Shown: one piece after another, positions 11,496 through 22,965 of the stretch
Layout: every line of letters begins with the position of its first letter
Position numbering within the stretch: the stretch's first letter is position 1
Assembly (NCBI GenBank): GCA_014529385.2
Contig: CM043953.1
Span: 108,382,549 to 108,446,548, forward strand
Length of the DNA: 64,000 bases
From: Adiantum capillus-veneris
Lineage: Eukaryota; Streptophyta; Polypodiopsida; Polypodiales; Pteridaceae
Direction: 5' to 3'
Notes under the pieces: generated by a model
Database searches by the model: none
What the model was told of the DNA's origin: nothing
Seen by the model: the letters and a program-made list of their open reading frames with translations, nothing else
Made by a program: the position numbers and the translations under genes

Positions 11496-13177
11496 ATGCC
11501 GCCCAAAGGAACAACATGAGGAAGAAGGCCAGCTATGAGGTTCATGGAGAATTTGGACCACGTCAGCCGAGTTTATGAAGAGTCAGAGCAAGGCTTTGAG
11601 ATGGAGAGAGAACTTGGGAATGTGATCGATGTTCCTTCAAGACCAGAAACAACTAATGAGTCAAGGGATTCTCCACATTCATCTCATCCGAAGAGTAGTT
11701 ACAATGAGAGAGCAAAACGACACAACCGATCCGATGGATTCCAGTGTAGCTAGAAACATGTGAAGAAAGTGAGGGCAGTAAGAGGAAACATCATTCAGTA
11801 AGACACAAATTAGCAAACAAATTTGAAGATACAATGAATGAAATAGAAACAAACAATGATTGGGAAGTAGATACGGATCATTACAACAAGCAAAAATCTA
11901 AGGACAATAAACTAGTTTTTAGAACCAAAGCCAGCGCATTTTGCTAATATAAATGATCATTTCTAGTATTCAAAGGGGACAAAAAGGATGCTATTCCTAA
12001 TGTTTATATCCAAGCATTTGAGCAGTTTGATGAGCTTAAGGATATTGACAAAGATGTGGGGAGAGTATTTACCCGAGGCATTTAAGGACGCATCAATGAA
12101 ATGGCACTACCATTACCCAACATGCCTGCTCAGATCATACAATAAGCTCATCATATTTTTCAGATTGGGGTATTCAAATAACAGAGGGGATGAAGAAATT
12201 CTATGCGACGTCGACAAGATGGGAAAGCTGTCAGTCAAAAGTTATGCTAGAAAAATCAAGGAACTAACAGGAGAGTTACAAGAACCTCCTTTTGAAAAGA
12301 GGACGAGAGCTTGGTTTTTGAATGGGTTCAGAAGTAAGAATATTAGGGAACAAGAGATGCTAGCACCAAACAAATTTTTTAATGATATGGTGCAAAGAGC
12401 ACTAAAACTTGAGCAACATGCCAAGAAGGAGAAAGGTGAATCTTTTACCAAGGAATCAGACCCCGATACCAGCTCCAATACATCTGAAAGTGAATCAGAT
12501 GACAAGGGTAAAGGGAAGAAAGGATCATGGACCAAAAAACTAGAGGAGATGTCAAAATTGCTCACTGAAACTGCCAAAATAATACCTTTAGCCAAGAAAA
12601 TGAAAATTTGGTGCTCTAAGTGTAGATCCAAAGATCATAGGTCCGATGAATGTTCACAGTGTATTTAATATAAAACCTATGGTCTTGTGCTGAATAAATG
12701 TGAAATCCAAATCCATCATTTAAAGAAAGGGAAGGATCTAGCAATGATCACACTGACAAATCTAGAAGCAATCAAGGCAAATGGGGCCAGTGGGTCAAAG
12801 GAAAAATGAAGCCAGCACAAGTAATGGAGGTACACATAATGGTAGGGGCAGGTACTAGGGAGACATTGGTAGGGGTAGAGCTAGAGGAAGTTTTGAGAAG
12901 CGAAGTCTCAATTGCTATACATGCAAAAAATATGGACATTTTGCAGCCGAATGCCCATAAGCTCCAAAACCAAAAACACCCGACCAAAAGGCACCAAAAC
13001 TGGTGCTAGTCAGGGTAGTAATTAGAAGCAAGGGGTCCTCATTGAGGAGATCCCTGATGAGAATGAGGGAAAGCAAACTGTAAAAAGCACAAAGTGGGAA
13101 TAACAGAGGACAGTCTGGAAGGCTAACAACAAGGAAAAGGTAGTGGATGAATGGCAAGAGTAGAAGGTATAGACATA
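11496..13177 (+). pseudogene. Element D gag (two zinc knuckles), degenerate
   Basis: An ATG at 11496 follows the primer site, but a stop appears at the eighth codon (TGA in MPPKGTT-stop). The longest surviving piece is 11988-12668. It has a gag-like segment (MGKLSVKSYARKIKELTGEL), then a Ser/Asp/Glu/Lys-rich linker, then a CX2CX4HX4C zinc knuckle (WCSKCRSKDHRSDEC, about 12607-12650). A second knuckle (CYTCKKYGHFAAEC) lies at about 12913-12955. Gag is cut at 13177 by insertion of element C; element D sequence resumes at 36292. Confidence 0.8.
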
Positions 13178-13740
13178 GTTGGTTGATGCTAGAAAGCATG
13201 CTATGCAAGGCTATGGGTGCCTACAGGTGCATGAACAAGTGCTTAAGCAGGTATGAGAACCCTGGGCAGGTAAAGGGAAGTGGGAGTGTAAGCCTGATGA
13301 GGTTTATTAGGCCAAAAGAGATCCAAAAAGGGCCAATTGGGATGGCAGATCCAGATGTCCAAGGTGTTGAACTTATGCTTGGAAAGGTAGTGTTTGAAGT
13401 GCTCTAGAAGCTTGTATAAACGGCTCCCCAAACGGAGCTCCCGTGCCAAAGTTATGATGGCTTCAAATCTAGAAGGCTTTGGAGATTCTTGACGGATAGG
13501 GTAGACATGGACAAATGGCCATAGCTAATGTCAATGTATAGGGTTAAAGAGCTCAAATTGTGAAGCATGCTGAAGTTTTTGGATCATCAATCGGAGCTCT
13601 AGAGAGGTTATGGGCATTTGAATATTTACCAGGGGCTAGTTATGGCCAACTTACCCACATTGAAAAGCATGCCTATTGGGAGATTTTGGGCCCCAACTAA
13701 GTTCTCAGATGTAGTATGCATTGTATGGAGCTAGCCAAAA

Positions 13741-14186
13741 CATTAGGAAAATTTTGAACTCATTTTTGGGCATGTTAAGAGTGCCACATCATCAAAGTTG
13801 TACAAAAGAAAGCAACCCGATAGACCCCTCTAAATATTGCTTAGAACCCCATGATATGACCTATCATTGGAAAGTTCTTGAAAAATGGATTCTAAAGAGC
13901 CAAGGTCCGAAAAGTTTGGATGACTTCTATGAAAGTTATGCCATTTTTTTTCAATCAGCCAGGTTTTGTTACCGTTATGGTAATCTAAAATTACCTTTTT
14001 CTAGATCTACATGGAGGCAATGTCCGATACATGCATGCTATATATCAATAGATAGCATCCAAATATCCAACCTCCGACATGTTTGGATCTTATTTGCAAA
14101 AAAATTACCGATCCCTACTTTTTGAAAGCTATGCCACATCAACAATTCTTACAAGGCCCATTTTTGAGTCCAAACTTTTCCTAATG
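13741..14186. mobile_element. 446 bp non-autonomous inverted-repeat element (MITE-like)
   Basis: Left end CATTAGGAAAA...ACTCATTTTTGGGC; right end is the imperfect reverse complement (TTTTCCTAATG). The ends pair over roughly 35-70 bases. The stretch is missing from the other LTR copy of element C: the sequences on both sides join at about 28892. So it inserted after element C landed. No transposase is encoded. I cannot identify a target-site duplication, so the superfamily is unknown. The same terminal sequence recurs at 20759, 28287 and 55625. Confidence 0.7.
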
Positions 14187-15291
14187 GTTGTAGATTGTCA
14201 ATTGAGAATGCTTGGTCAGAAGGATACAGCTCATTGAAGTTTGGTTCAGTCGATGGCAATGCAATGCCAGATGGTTTTTTCAAATTTTGGTCGCATCAGT
14301 TCGGGGGCCCAAGGAGATCCAATTGAGTCAGGGTTTGAAAGAGTTTTAGCTAAGGATTGGATCTATTGACAGTGCTTGATGGCTTGAGGGTTGGTTCATT
14401 TGATAGAGAATTGCAACTAAAAGAAGTTACGGGAAAAAAAGGAAAAAAAAACTTTTGGAGGTTTTTTTGAAGGGGTTTCAAAAGCTTGAAGGGCTGGGCG
14501 CATGCAATGTTTCCATGTGGCCATGAAATAGCCCATATGCATGACCAACGCCGTGGGAGTCAATGGATATATCGTGGGGGACTACCCTCCCATTAGAAAA
14601 TGTGGTGGAGAGAGTGGGAGCTCTCAAGGAGCTCCTAGCCATGGCGATTGGTGTCCTCGGTGCTACATCTGGCTATTGCGGGTGGCGCTTATGAGGGAGC
14701 TGATGTGGGATGGAGGCCCATTTTTGTGGCATTGTTGGTGTCGGATATGGCTGTTGACGACCGCCAATGCTGATGTGGCACGTAAAGGGCGGGGCTCCCA
14801 TGAGGCCTCAATATGGCCCGCCTTTTTAATTGAAGAGAAGGAGGATCTTAGGGGTTGTCATGGTGCTGTGACATCCCCCAGAGGCTCAAGCAAGTGGTTT
14901 TCATGTGGTAAAGGGAGAGAGAGTGCTGAGGTTTCAACACCCTATCCAGTGTACAAAAATGCATGTTAAAAGGGGTCCCAATTCAAAAAAGAGGCTCCCT
15001 AGAGCTGCACGAATAAAAAACCCACCTATTTTTTGTTTTTTGTAAGAAGAACTCCTTATAAGAGGGATTTTTGAAGAATTGTATAGGGATTTTATGCTAA
15101 GGAGTATTCTGGAGCAGGTGAAGAAGAGAATTACTTTGTGTAAGCCATGGTGCCTTTGTAAGCTTTTGTAAGGAGAATTTTTCCATTCCCCCCCTCATGG
15201 TGTCGATTCCTTGCTCCCCCTCCTTTCTTTTGCTTATGTTGCCAATGTCGGTGGTGTCTTTGAGTGCAACCCCAAACCGAGGTCCGTGTGT

Positions 15292-15408
<117 letters not shown>

Positions 15409-15633
15409 TGTGTGCTTGCAGTGAAAAACATAGGATGTGTGGGTGTGGAATGTGCTGGAGCTTTTTGGGAAGTGTTTGTGTTTGTTGATACATCGAGACG
15501 GGTGTGGTGCAGGTAAGATTGCGTAAATTTTGAAGGTAAATCCTAGAGGATTGGCGTGCTATATGTATCCTGGGCTATAGAGAGGCATTTTGTTGTGTTT
15601 TGGGTGTGTATTCGCTTCCCCCTTTCCATCTTT

Positions 15634-15651
15634 TGGTGCCCCCACCGAGGA
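15634..15651 (+). other. Probable primer-binding site of element C
   Basis: TGGTGCCCCCACCGAGGA starts six bases after the LTR end CCA. The related fragment at 58509-58526 has the variant TAGTGTCCCCACTGAGGA at the same place. It begins with TGG as tRNA-primed sites do. It is not the initiator-Met type; I cannot tell which tRNA it matches. Confidence 0.5.
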
Positions 15652-15705
15652 GCACACTGATTGCTCTTGATATGGTGAAGAAGAATAGGTGTTTTCATTG
15701 GCGGA

Positions 15706-16680
15706 GATGGCGTCTTGGAGTTCTGGTCCGATGTTCATAGGTGAAGAGAGTCCAAACAAGTGGATTGCGGATTCCAAGCTATATATGACATCGCTGCATA
15801 TGCCAAAAGAGGACAGCAAGATGCATACTTTTACGTTGATGATGCGCGGTAAAGTGAAAATGTGGGGAATTAGAAGGTGAATCAAGACAAGCTTGGTCGG
15901 CTCTACGGGCATGTTTCTTACATGATCTCCACAAAAGAGGGGTCCTAGCCGAGGTGGATGCCGAACTCAAGACACTCAAACACGATGTAAGGGAAAAATT
16001 CATTTTGTTTTTTGGAGCTTGTTGGACAGAGTTAGCAGCAATCATGTAGTTGACTAACAATGACTACTTCAAGCTGGACACTCTCCTTCTCCAAGCAAGT
16101 GAGGGAAAAGGTAGACTTTGAAATCTTGGAGAATTATAATGGTCCAATGGTGATTGCAAAGGCAAAGAGCAAGAAAATAAAAAAGAATATTGAGTAGGGC
16201 GTGTCGAGTTACGAAGTAGTGGTTCCTACCCAGCCACAAGGTCAAAGGGATGCTGTTCATGAGGAGAACCATGGGAACCAAGGTTAACTGTTCAGGGTTT
16301 GTTTGAGCAAATGCAAGAATTGCAACTGAGTGTCATGGATAGAGGAAAATCAAGAGGAGCAAGAGGCAGGGCAAGGCCATTGCCTAGGAGATGCTACAAT
16401 TGTGTTGAAGAAGGACATTATGCACCAGATTGTCCTCATCCGCTGAGAGAAAGAGGTGGTACCTACCTGTTGTTTGGTAGAGGAAGAGGCCTATGACCTG
16501 AGAGAGAAGGTGGTAAAGAATCATGCAACCAGCTCCCCCGAATGGCTGTGAAGTTCCTAGGGTGAACATCATTGGAGTGGATAAGCAGGATGTCAAAGTA
16601 TTGGCCAACAAAAGGGCAAGAGATAAAAGGGAAACAAAGACCAACCAAGGTAGCCGTATCCTAGCTGAAAATCACCCTGT
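15706..16680 (+). pseudogene. Element C gag, degenerate
   Basis: ATG at 15706 opens a frame that continues for 57 codons (MASWSSGPMFIGEESPNKW) before a stop. Gag-like text resumes in other frames. A CX2CX4HX4C zinc knuckle (CYNCVEEGHYAPDC) lies at about 16392-16433 after an Arg/Gly-rich stretch. The same ORF, also broken, is found at 58570-59303. The protein would form the virus-like particle and bind the element RNA. Several stops and frame changes make it non-functional. Confidence 0.8.
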
Positions 16681-16784
16681 TTGATCTTATGATGCCTTCT
16701 CTTCTTGCTAGTTTTTGGCTGCTCTCTACCCTCACACACTTTCTCAAAGTTAAGGGCAATGTGCATGCATTGTAAAAAATATCA

Positions 16785-17313
16785 TTAAGGGTGGGTAGAC
16801 CAACTAATGTTCTTCCTTTGTTGGATGCTTTCGTCAAAAAGAGGATGCAAGTGCATGCCTATATAGATGGTGGAGCACATGTTTGCATCATGAAGGAAAT
16901 TGCAATAAGGAAAACAAGTGTTAAAGCAGTAGCCAAATTGAATGTGGATGTGAGGATGACTAACCATGCTAAAGCTAGGTGTTTGGGTGTGGCTCATGAT
17001 GTAAGAGTAAGGTAATGGGCATTGAATGCCTAATCAACTTCTTTGTGATGAAAGCAGGTGATAATGCGTACCCTATCATCTTGATTAGGCCATGGCTTCT
17101 TGCAACAGGTGCTAAACAAGATTGGGAAAGCAGGGTGTTCACCTTGTCTAATAAAGAGAGAGGAAGACATGTGGTTCTAGATTTGAAGGCCAAAGAGATC
17201 CATTTCCATCCTATGACAACAAGAGACAAAGATGATATGACAAGCTATTGGTACAAGATCAAGATGGACTATGATGAGGGCTATACAGATACAGACACAG
17301 AGGAGGAGGAAAG
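16785..17313 (+). pseudogene. Element C aspartic protease, degenerate
   Basis: The frame 16791-17015 contains AYIDGGAHVCIM at the place of the protease active site. The usual Ser or Thr after the catalytic Asp is Gly here, a change also seen in element D (ILDGGVDVNI). The next frame (17015-17317) carries ILIRPWLLATGA, resembling the C-terminal part of the protease fold. It ends in an Asp/Glu/Thr-rich tail. A frameshift near 17015 separates the two halves. Confidence 0.65.
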
Positions 17314-18470
17314 TTGAAGGATGATATGCTAGAGATTGATGCTGATTTGTTTGGAGTCACTGTTGAAGAGTATCATGCAAAAGAGAAAGTGCAACCACAG
17401 GTTCATGGCATAGGTGCGGAAGAGGTAGCCAATATGTTGAGTGAATATTTGACCAAGAAAGAGAGAAGGCTATGTCAAATTGTGTGTCTCCTTTCCAAAA
17501 TTTTTTGTGATGGAATACAATGATCTGCAAGGAGAAAAGGGCATTGAACACAAGATAGTTCTCAAGGAAGGGTACAAGCCAAAAGCGCAGAAGCTAAGGA
17601 GATTGGGGGAAATTCAAAAGGAAGCCCTTTGGCAAGAGATCAACCAATTGTTAGATGCACGTATTATATGCCCCGTGAAGGAGTCGGAGTGGGTCTCCCC
17701 AGTGGTTATCACTCTTAAGAAGAATGGGAAATGGTGGGTGTGCATTGACTACAAGCCATTGAATGTGGCGACCATGAGAAACCATTATCCCTTTCCATTT
17801 CAGGATGAGATCTTACTGAAATCAAGTAGCTGGCCATGTGAGGTATTTCATCATGGATGGGTTTTTAGGGTGTTTTCAAATAGGGATTTCTCTTGAAGAC
17901 CAGCTAAAGATGACATTTATCTCTCCATGGGGATGTTTCGCCTACCACAGGATGCCATTTGGATTGGTTGCCTACACCACTTTTCAAGATTGGATGAACA
18001 TGGTATTTGATCCCTACTTGGGTAGGTTCATTAATGTGGTTATGGACAATATAGGGTGTTATAGCTCAAGGGCACAACACCTGTTAATGCTTCGGCTATG
18101 TTTTTAGAGGCTTGATGAAGAAGGAGGTCAATTGAATCCCACGAAGTGCAAGCTAGCACAACCTTGGCATCACTATTAGGCCATGTGGTGTCGTAGAATG
18201 GAATTGAAGGGGATCCAAAAAAGGTTAAGGCTCTAATCTTGATGGAGCCTCCCTCTATTGATTAGGGTTTGGCATTTTTTGTGTTTAAATTGAAGTATTT
18301 GTCAAGATTTTTTTGGATGTTGGTCCAATATGTGTATCCTCTTCAAAAGAGGGCGCAACAGGTGCATGGATTTGAATAAGATGGAGAAGCTCACGAAGTC
18401 TTTGATAAAGTAAAAGAAATTTTATGTCAGCTACGTACAATGTGTCCACCCAATTGAGAGGACTATTTTT
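17314..18470 (+). pseudogene. Element C reverse transcriptase, catalytic motif damaged
   Basis: The pieces 17314-17523, 17480-17896 and 17838-18107 show WVSPVVITLKKNGKWWVCI (fingers), DYKPLNVATMRNHYPFPF and FISPWGCFAYHRMPFGL (palm). The catalytic motif reads VVMDNIGCYS, so the second Asp of the usual x-x-Asp-Asp motif is Asn. At least three frame breaks or stops lie inside. The thumb/connection part to 18470 is further degraded. The enzyme would have copied the element RNA into DNA; this copy cannot. Confidence 0.85.
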
Positions 18471-19400
18471 ATGTTTCCAGTGATGGTAGCTACCGTGGCC
18501 ATTGGAGTGGTGTTGCTGCAAAAGGTGGGAAGGAGCTATAAGCCTATCTACTTTGAAAGCAGGGTGATAAGAGGCGACCTACATCGAAGCGGAATAGTGG
18601 GTCATGGATTTGATCTTTTCTTACAGGAAGTTCAAAGTGCATCTCATTGTATGAAAGTTTTATGTGTTGATAGCTAATAATTTGTTGCCTGAAGTGGTGT
18701 TTCACTTGAGGCCATGGAAGCAGATCATGAAATGGGTGATAGATCTACATGAATTCAAGTTTGAGTTTAAGGTCAACCATACTAGTCGATCTCACTTGGC
18801 CGATATTTTGGTCAATAAGGTTGTTGATCTACCGATTTATCCAAGGGTGGTACAAGATGAAGCTAAAGAGGAGCCTGACTTAGTGGGAGCTTTTACCAAG
18901 TGGTTTAATTGTGCATATAGGAGGGTAATGCAAAACGCAAGAGGAGGTGTGGTGATATGGGATCCACATGGCAAAGTGATATTTTCAAGGGTTTACGACT
19001 TGGAGGACATTCACACCAACAATGAGGTTGAGTATCTTACTTTGCATTTGGGATTAAGGCAGTGTGTGGAGTTTGGCATTTCTAAGTCAGTGGTGAAAGG
19101 TGACACGCTATTAGTCTATTAATTTTTGGGCCAATGGTAGGTAAAACAAGATTCTTTGAAGCATTGGTTTTATGCCATTAAATTTTTTTTTGAATAAATT
19201 TAGTTAAAGCATGTTAAAGGAGAGCAAAACCAAGAGGCAAAACACCTTGCAAGCAGCAAGATGCAAGTACAGGTTAATGGTTTATATGTGGCCCGAGCTG
19301 CTTGTGCAGGTCATGAAACTTTGAAGAAGATTGAAGACTTTTTGGGCTCATGACAGTGTCTAGAAATGTTTTCTAAGCTGCAAAAACGGAGGATAGTGTA
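18471..19400 (+). pseudogene. Element C dual RNase H (Ty3-type plus second domain)
   Basis: First domain at 18471-18680 (VAIGVVLLQKVGRSYKPIYF, then connection). After a linker (HLADILVNKVVDLPIYPRVV) there is a second, differently built RNase H at about 18880-19130: GAFTKWFNCAYRR, GGVVIWDPHGKVIF, TNNEVEYLTLHLGLR, VVKGDTLLV. This is the archaeal-type RNase H layout known as an extra domain in Tat-lineage plant Ty3 elements. The first Asp of the usual D-G-A is Asn here; element F keeps it. A stop follows at 19120. Confidence 0.75.
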
Positions 19401-20634
19401 GAAAGCTCACAAATTCACATTGATAGGGGAGGATTTGATGCTCTATGGACGAGATGAAGTGTTGCGGAGGGTGCTTTATAAAGAGGAAATGGCATGGTGT
19501 TGCAGGAGTGTCCTGAGGAAAGTGGGCATCAAGGTAAAGACCAAGTTTTGTTTAGGATTTTAAGAGCAAGTTTTTGGTGGCCTCCTTCAATAGTACATGA
19601 TGTGCACTATTGGTGCAAGACCTTCCATAAATGCCGGATTATGGGTGAAAGAAGACTAATAGCTGAGTCACATGGGGCTACCATTGCCAAGAATAATTCT
19701 AAAAAGTGGGGTTTGGATGCCATTGGTCCACTCCCAAAGTCGACAAGTAGGAAAAAATACATTGTGGTAGCTATTGACTACCTTACAAGGTGGGTGGAGG
19801 CAAAAGCAATTAAGGAGGTAAACGCTCATGTTGTGGATCAACTTGTTTTTGATAACATCTGTTGTAATTTTGGAGTACCATGGGTGATCGTTTTTGCTAG
19901 AGGACAGGGATTTAGAAGCAGGCCCATGCATGCTTTGGTGGAGAAACTGGGCATCCATCATCGATTCTCTTCACCCTATCATCCTCAATGCAATGGTCTA
20001 GTAGAGAGTGCCAATGGGAGAATCATCAAGATGGTGACAAAGTATGTGTATAAGAAGGAGACAGAGTGGGAGGTGAATCTTGAGAAGTGTTTGTGGTCGT
20101 ATAGGACTTTGTGGGCATACATGACATCATACAAGGTGGCTACCAACTTCACTCTATTTGAGTTGGTATATGGTAAGGAAGTAGTGTTGCCACTACATAC
20201 ACAATTGGGTGCTTTGAAAGGGATGTGGTGAGTCAATTCCACATAGCATGAAGTTTTGCAGGACCAAATTGTCAATCTTGAAGCTTTATAGATGGATAGA
20301 GAAGAAGCAACGGACTATTATGTGAAGCAACAAGAGAAGTAAGTGGCCAAAGTCATTAAGAGTATGCTAGATAAGAAGATAGAAGACAAAGATCTGGTGA
20401 TGAAATACGAGAGCTACTTGGACTTTTCCTTTCAAAAGTTTCAAGAATAAGTGGACGGGTCCATACAAGGTACATAAGGATTGTTCGAATGGGACCCATC
20501 AATTGGCACGGTCAAATGGTAAGTTGCTTAGAAACAAGGTGAATGGGGTGAAACTTAAGCTATACTTCGATACGAGTTTGGTACTTGATGTGAATCAGAT
20601 CATAGCCCGGGGGGTTGGGAAACCTAGTTGAAGA
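19401..20634 (+). pseudogene. Element C integrase, catalytic Asp lost
   Basis: The 245-codon frame 19494-20231 begins in the zinc-binding domain (HQGKDQ, then CKTFHKC). The core follows: GLDAIGPLPKS with the first Asp, then FARGQGFRSRPMHAL where the second catalytic Asp should be but is not, then NGLVESANGR with the Glu. C-terminal sequence continues in other frames to about 20634 (WTGPYKVHK, VNGVKLKLYF, GVGKP). No chromodomain. The ending matches element F at 52340-52560. One catalytic residue is missing and frames are broken, so it is inactive. Confidence 0.85.
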
Positions 20635-20939
20635 GGCTCAAGAGCGATGGACATATAACATTGTACATACGCTACATATAGTTAAGGTTTTCTCAGTTTG
20701 CTTGAGTGCTAACATTTTTGCAGGTTTCTACTTCAAAAAAGTTGTTTTGGTTCAACATCATTAGGAAAAATATGAACCCTCTAGGGGCCCTTTGGGATTA
20801 AGGTTAATTAGAGGCCAGCCAATAGGAAGAGCGTGGTGGACACACTCTATACCCTCAAAAAAGTAGGGGGACAAGGTAGCCTTACACCTCTTAATGGCCT
20901 CTTACCTAGTGAGAAGGTAAGGGAGGTGGCTAGGGGAAA

Positions 20940-20962
20940 GGGGGGGGGGGGGGGGGGGGGGG
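20940..20962. repeat. Poly-G tract (23 bases)
   Basis: Uninterrupted G run in the left arm of the inner inverted-repeat element. Such runs are hard to sequence, so the length may be inexact. Confidence 0.9.
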
Positions 20963-22894
20963 CTCGTTTATAAGTGACATGGGGTGTCACTCGAGGGATC
21001 GACGGCGGGGAGCGCCATCGGCAGGGCGGGGGGCTTTAGGCCGTTGGATCGACGTGCCTAGAGGGGGCAGGTTTTTATATAGTTAAAGGCACATTGCTTG
21101 CATGGAGGCGTGTTAGGCGGGATGGTTGAGGTCTGCGAGTGGGTGGGAAGGGGTCGCGAGCTCAAGGCGGGAGTGGGACAGGCGGCACACTTTTTTTTTC
21201 CAGCCTGTAATGGAATTGGCCTATTTAATTTGAGAGTAGCGGAAATTAAAGAGAGTACTTTTGAGAAATGACTTTGTGAGCATAGCGGGTGAACATAATT
21301 GAAGGTAGCAACATAATCATAGCAATTAGTTAACTTGGCATGAACAATACTTTTGCAAGAGAGAGAATTTAGAGAACATAACAACAGTTGAGGACCGGAT
21401 TTATGTGGAGCCGGTCCCCCCTCCAACAGGCATTTGTATTATGATTTCTCCCATTAAGAGAGACTTGTTACAATACAGTCTTTGTGTTCCTTGTGACCTA
21501 GGTGATGCAATGAAGATGGAAAGCTTCATGCATCACAAACATAACATAAACTTGAAGAAAGCTTTAACTATCCCAAGCCTCAGTCCTAAGACCTCAAACA
21601 CCTTCGAAGGTGGAGAGAGCTAGCAGGGAATGAGGGTAGGGAAGAGGAAGAAGAAACATTTCGTAGGAGAAAGAATTAGTTCCTCACTTATCATAACTCT
21701 TGTTGCTAGCATACATAATAGCATAGTAATGAAGAAGAAGGAGATGGCAAGCTTAAGCATTGAAGCATGGCTCTTGGTTGGATTTGCACTCCATATCCAA
21801 GAGTGTTGGTGTAGGCTCTCAACCTCTACTTGCTTGGAGAAGGAGAGGGGGCTCTTGCACTTTGCATAGCACACAATGAGAGTGTTTGTGAGTGTGTGTG
21901 GGTGAGTATACCCCCTAAGCAACCCCCCTCCTTGCTAGGTCGACCCCCTCTTCTAGCTCATCATTGAAGCTCATTGGCTCATGCCAAGCCTAGCCAATTA
22001 CAAGCTTGAGTCATTTCTAGCAATAGGTGTAGTCTTGGGACAAGTGCCTCCCTTTCCCCTTTGAGAGAGAGGACTTGATAAATGCAAAAACAATTAGATA
22101 ATTCAAGTAATTTATCATTGGACCCCTTTGAAGCCTAGCCCATAGGATTCAAGCATCTCATGAAGGTAACATGGGTAGGGGCCTGACATGTGTCCCTGCT
22201 GCCTCTTCAAGCTTGGGCCTTCCTTGTGTGTGTGAGTGTGTGTTCTCTCTCTAGCCCCTAGGAAAAGGGCTCACCCCCCTCTTTGTAGAGATCCTTTTGA
22301 CTTTTGGTGCTCAAGCACCTTAGTCATCAAGCATGACTAAGCACTTGGACTAGGGGGTGTTCCCACAAGCATCTCAGGCAAGCTTGTCAAAGCACCTCAA
22401 GTACCTTAATCATGTAGCAAGTCAAGCACCTCAAGAATGTAGCAGATCAAGCACCTCAAGCACCTTAATCACCTTAATCAAGAACCTCAAGCACGACAAG
22501 CACCTCGAGCTTGGGCCGGGTTCCCGCCTCGAGCTCAGCCCTAGCTTACCTATGGTCAAAGGACTTTTACACACATTATTGGAGGTCTTTAATGAAGCTA
22601 ACACTAAGGTCTTATGCTCCATTGGTTAGCCTTGCTCTTTGATAGACCATCTCTCATTTGGGCCCCTTTACCATTGGCCCCGTGTTGAGATAGATCTATA
22701 AGCACATATCTATATCTTAACACTTGTTCCCGTTCATTCTCCCATATTAAGTGATCAATTTAATATGAGAAAATCATTTGGGTTGGTTAGATATTAGGTT
22801 TTATGACACAGCCAGTTGTGATCCAACGGTGGGATGCACTCGGGCCGTTGATCCCTCGAGTGCACCCCGTGTGCTTTATGAATGAGGGAGGGAA

Positions 22895-22915
22895 GGGGGG
22901 GGGGGGGGGGGGGGG
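22895..22915. repeat. Poly-G tract (about 21 bases)
   Basis: Uninterrupted G run in the right arm of the inner element. Both tracts read as G on the plus strand although the flanking arm sequences are inverted, so the mononucleotide runs probably arose separately or flipped during expansion. Confidence 0.9.
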
Positions 22916-22965
22916 ACCACTTTGACCTTTTTTCCCCTACTTTTTGGCCCAGATTAAAAAAATTT

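Larger units (their letters stand above)
20845..22965. mobile_element. Inner element with inverted arms ending in poly-G
   Basis: Two arms pair in reverse. Left arm: AAAAAAGTAGGGGGACAAGG at about 20860, G tract 20940-20962, then a segment through GGGTGTCACTCGAGGGATC. Right arm: the same order when read on the minus strand (AAAAAGTAGGGG at about 22945, C/G tract 22895-22915, GTGCACTCGAGGGATC). The arms are roughly 150-200 bases with length differences. The middle holds no recognised ORF. Part of it (about 22130-22800) recurs inverted at 62940-63430. A non-autonomous DNA element or foldback element is the likely reading. Confidence 0.5.

Noticed and set aside
12242-12631. A 129-codon minus-strand open frame
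   Set aside because: It is the antisense of the element D gag, whose plus-strand frame carries the zinc knuckle.
13243-13449. Conserved-looking frame also found at 28295-28600
   Set aside because: The similarity is that of two LTR copies at the DNA level; stops and frame changes show no selection on protein.
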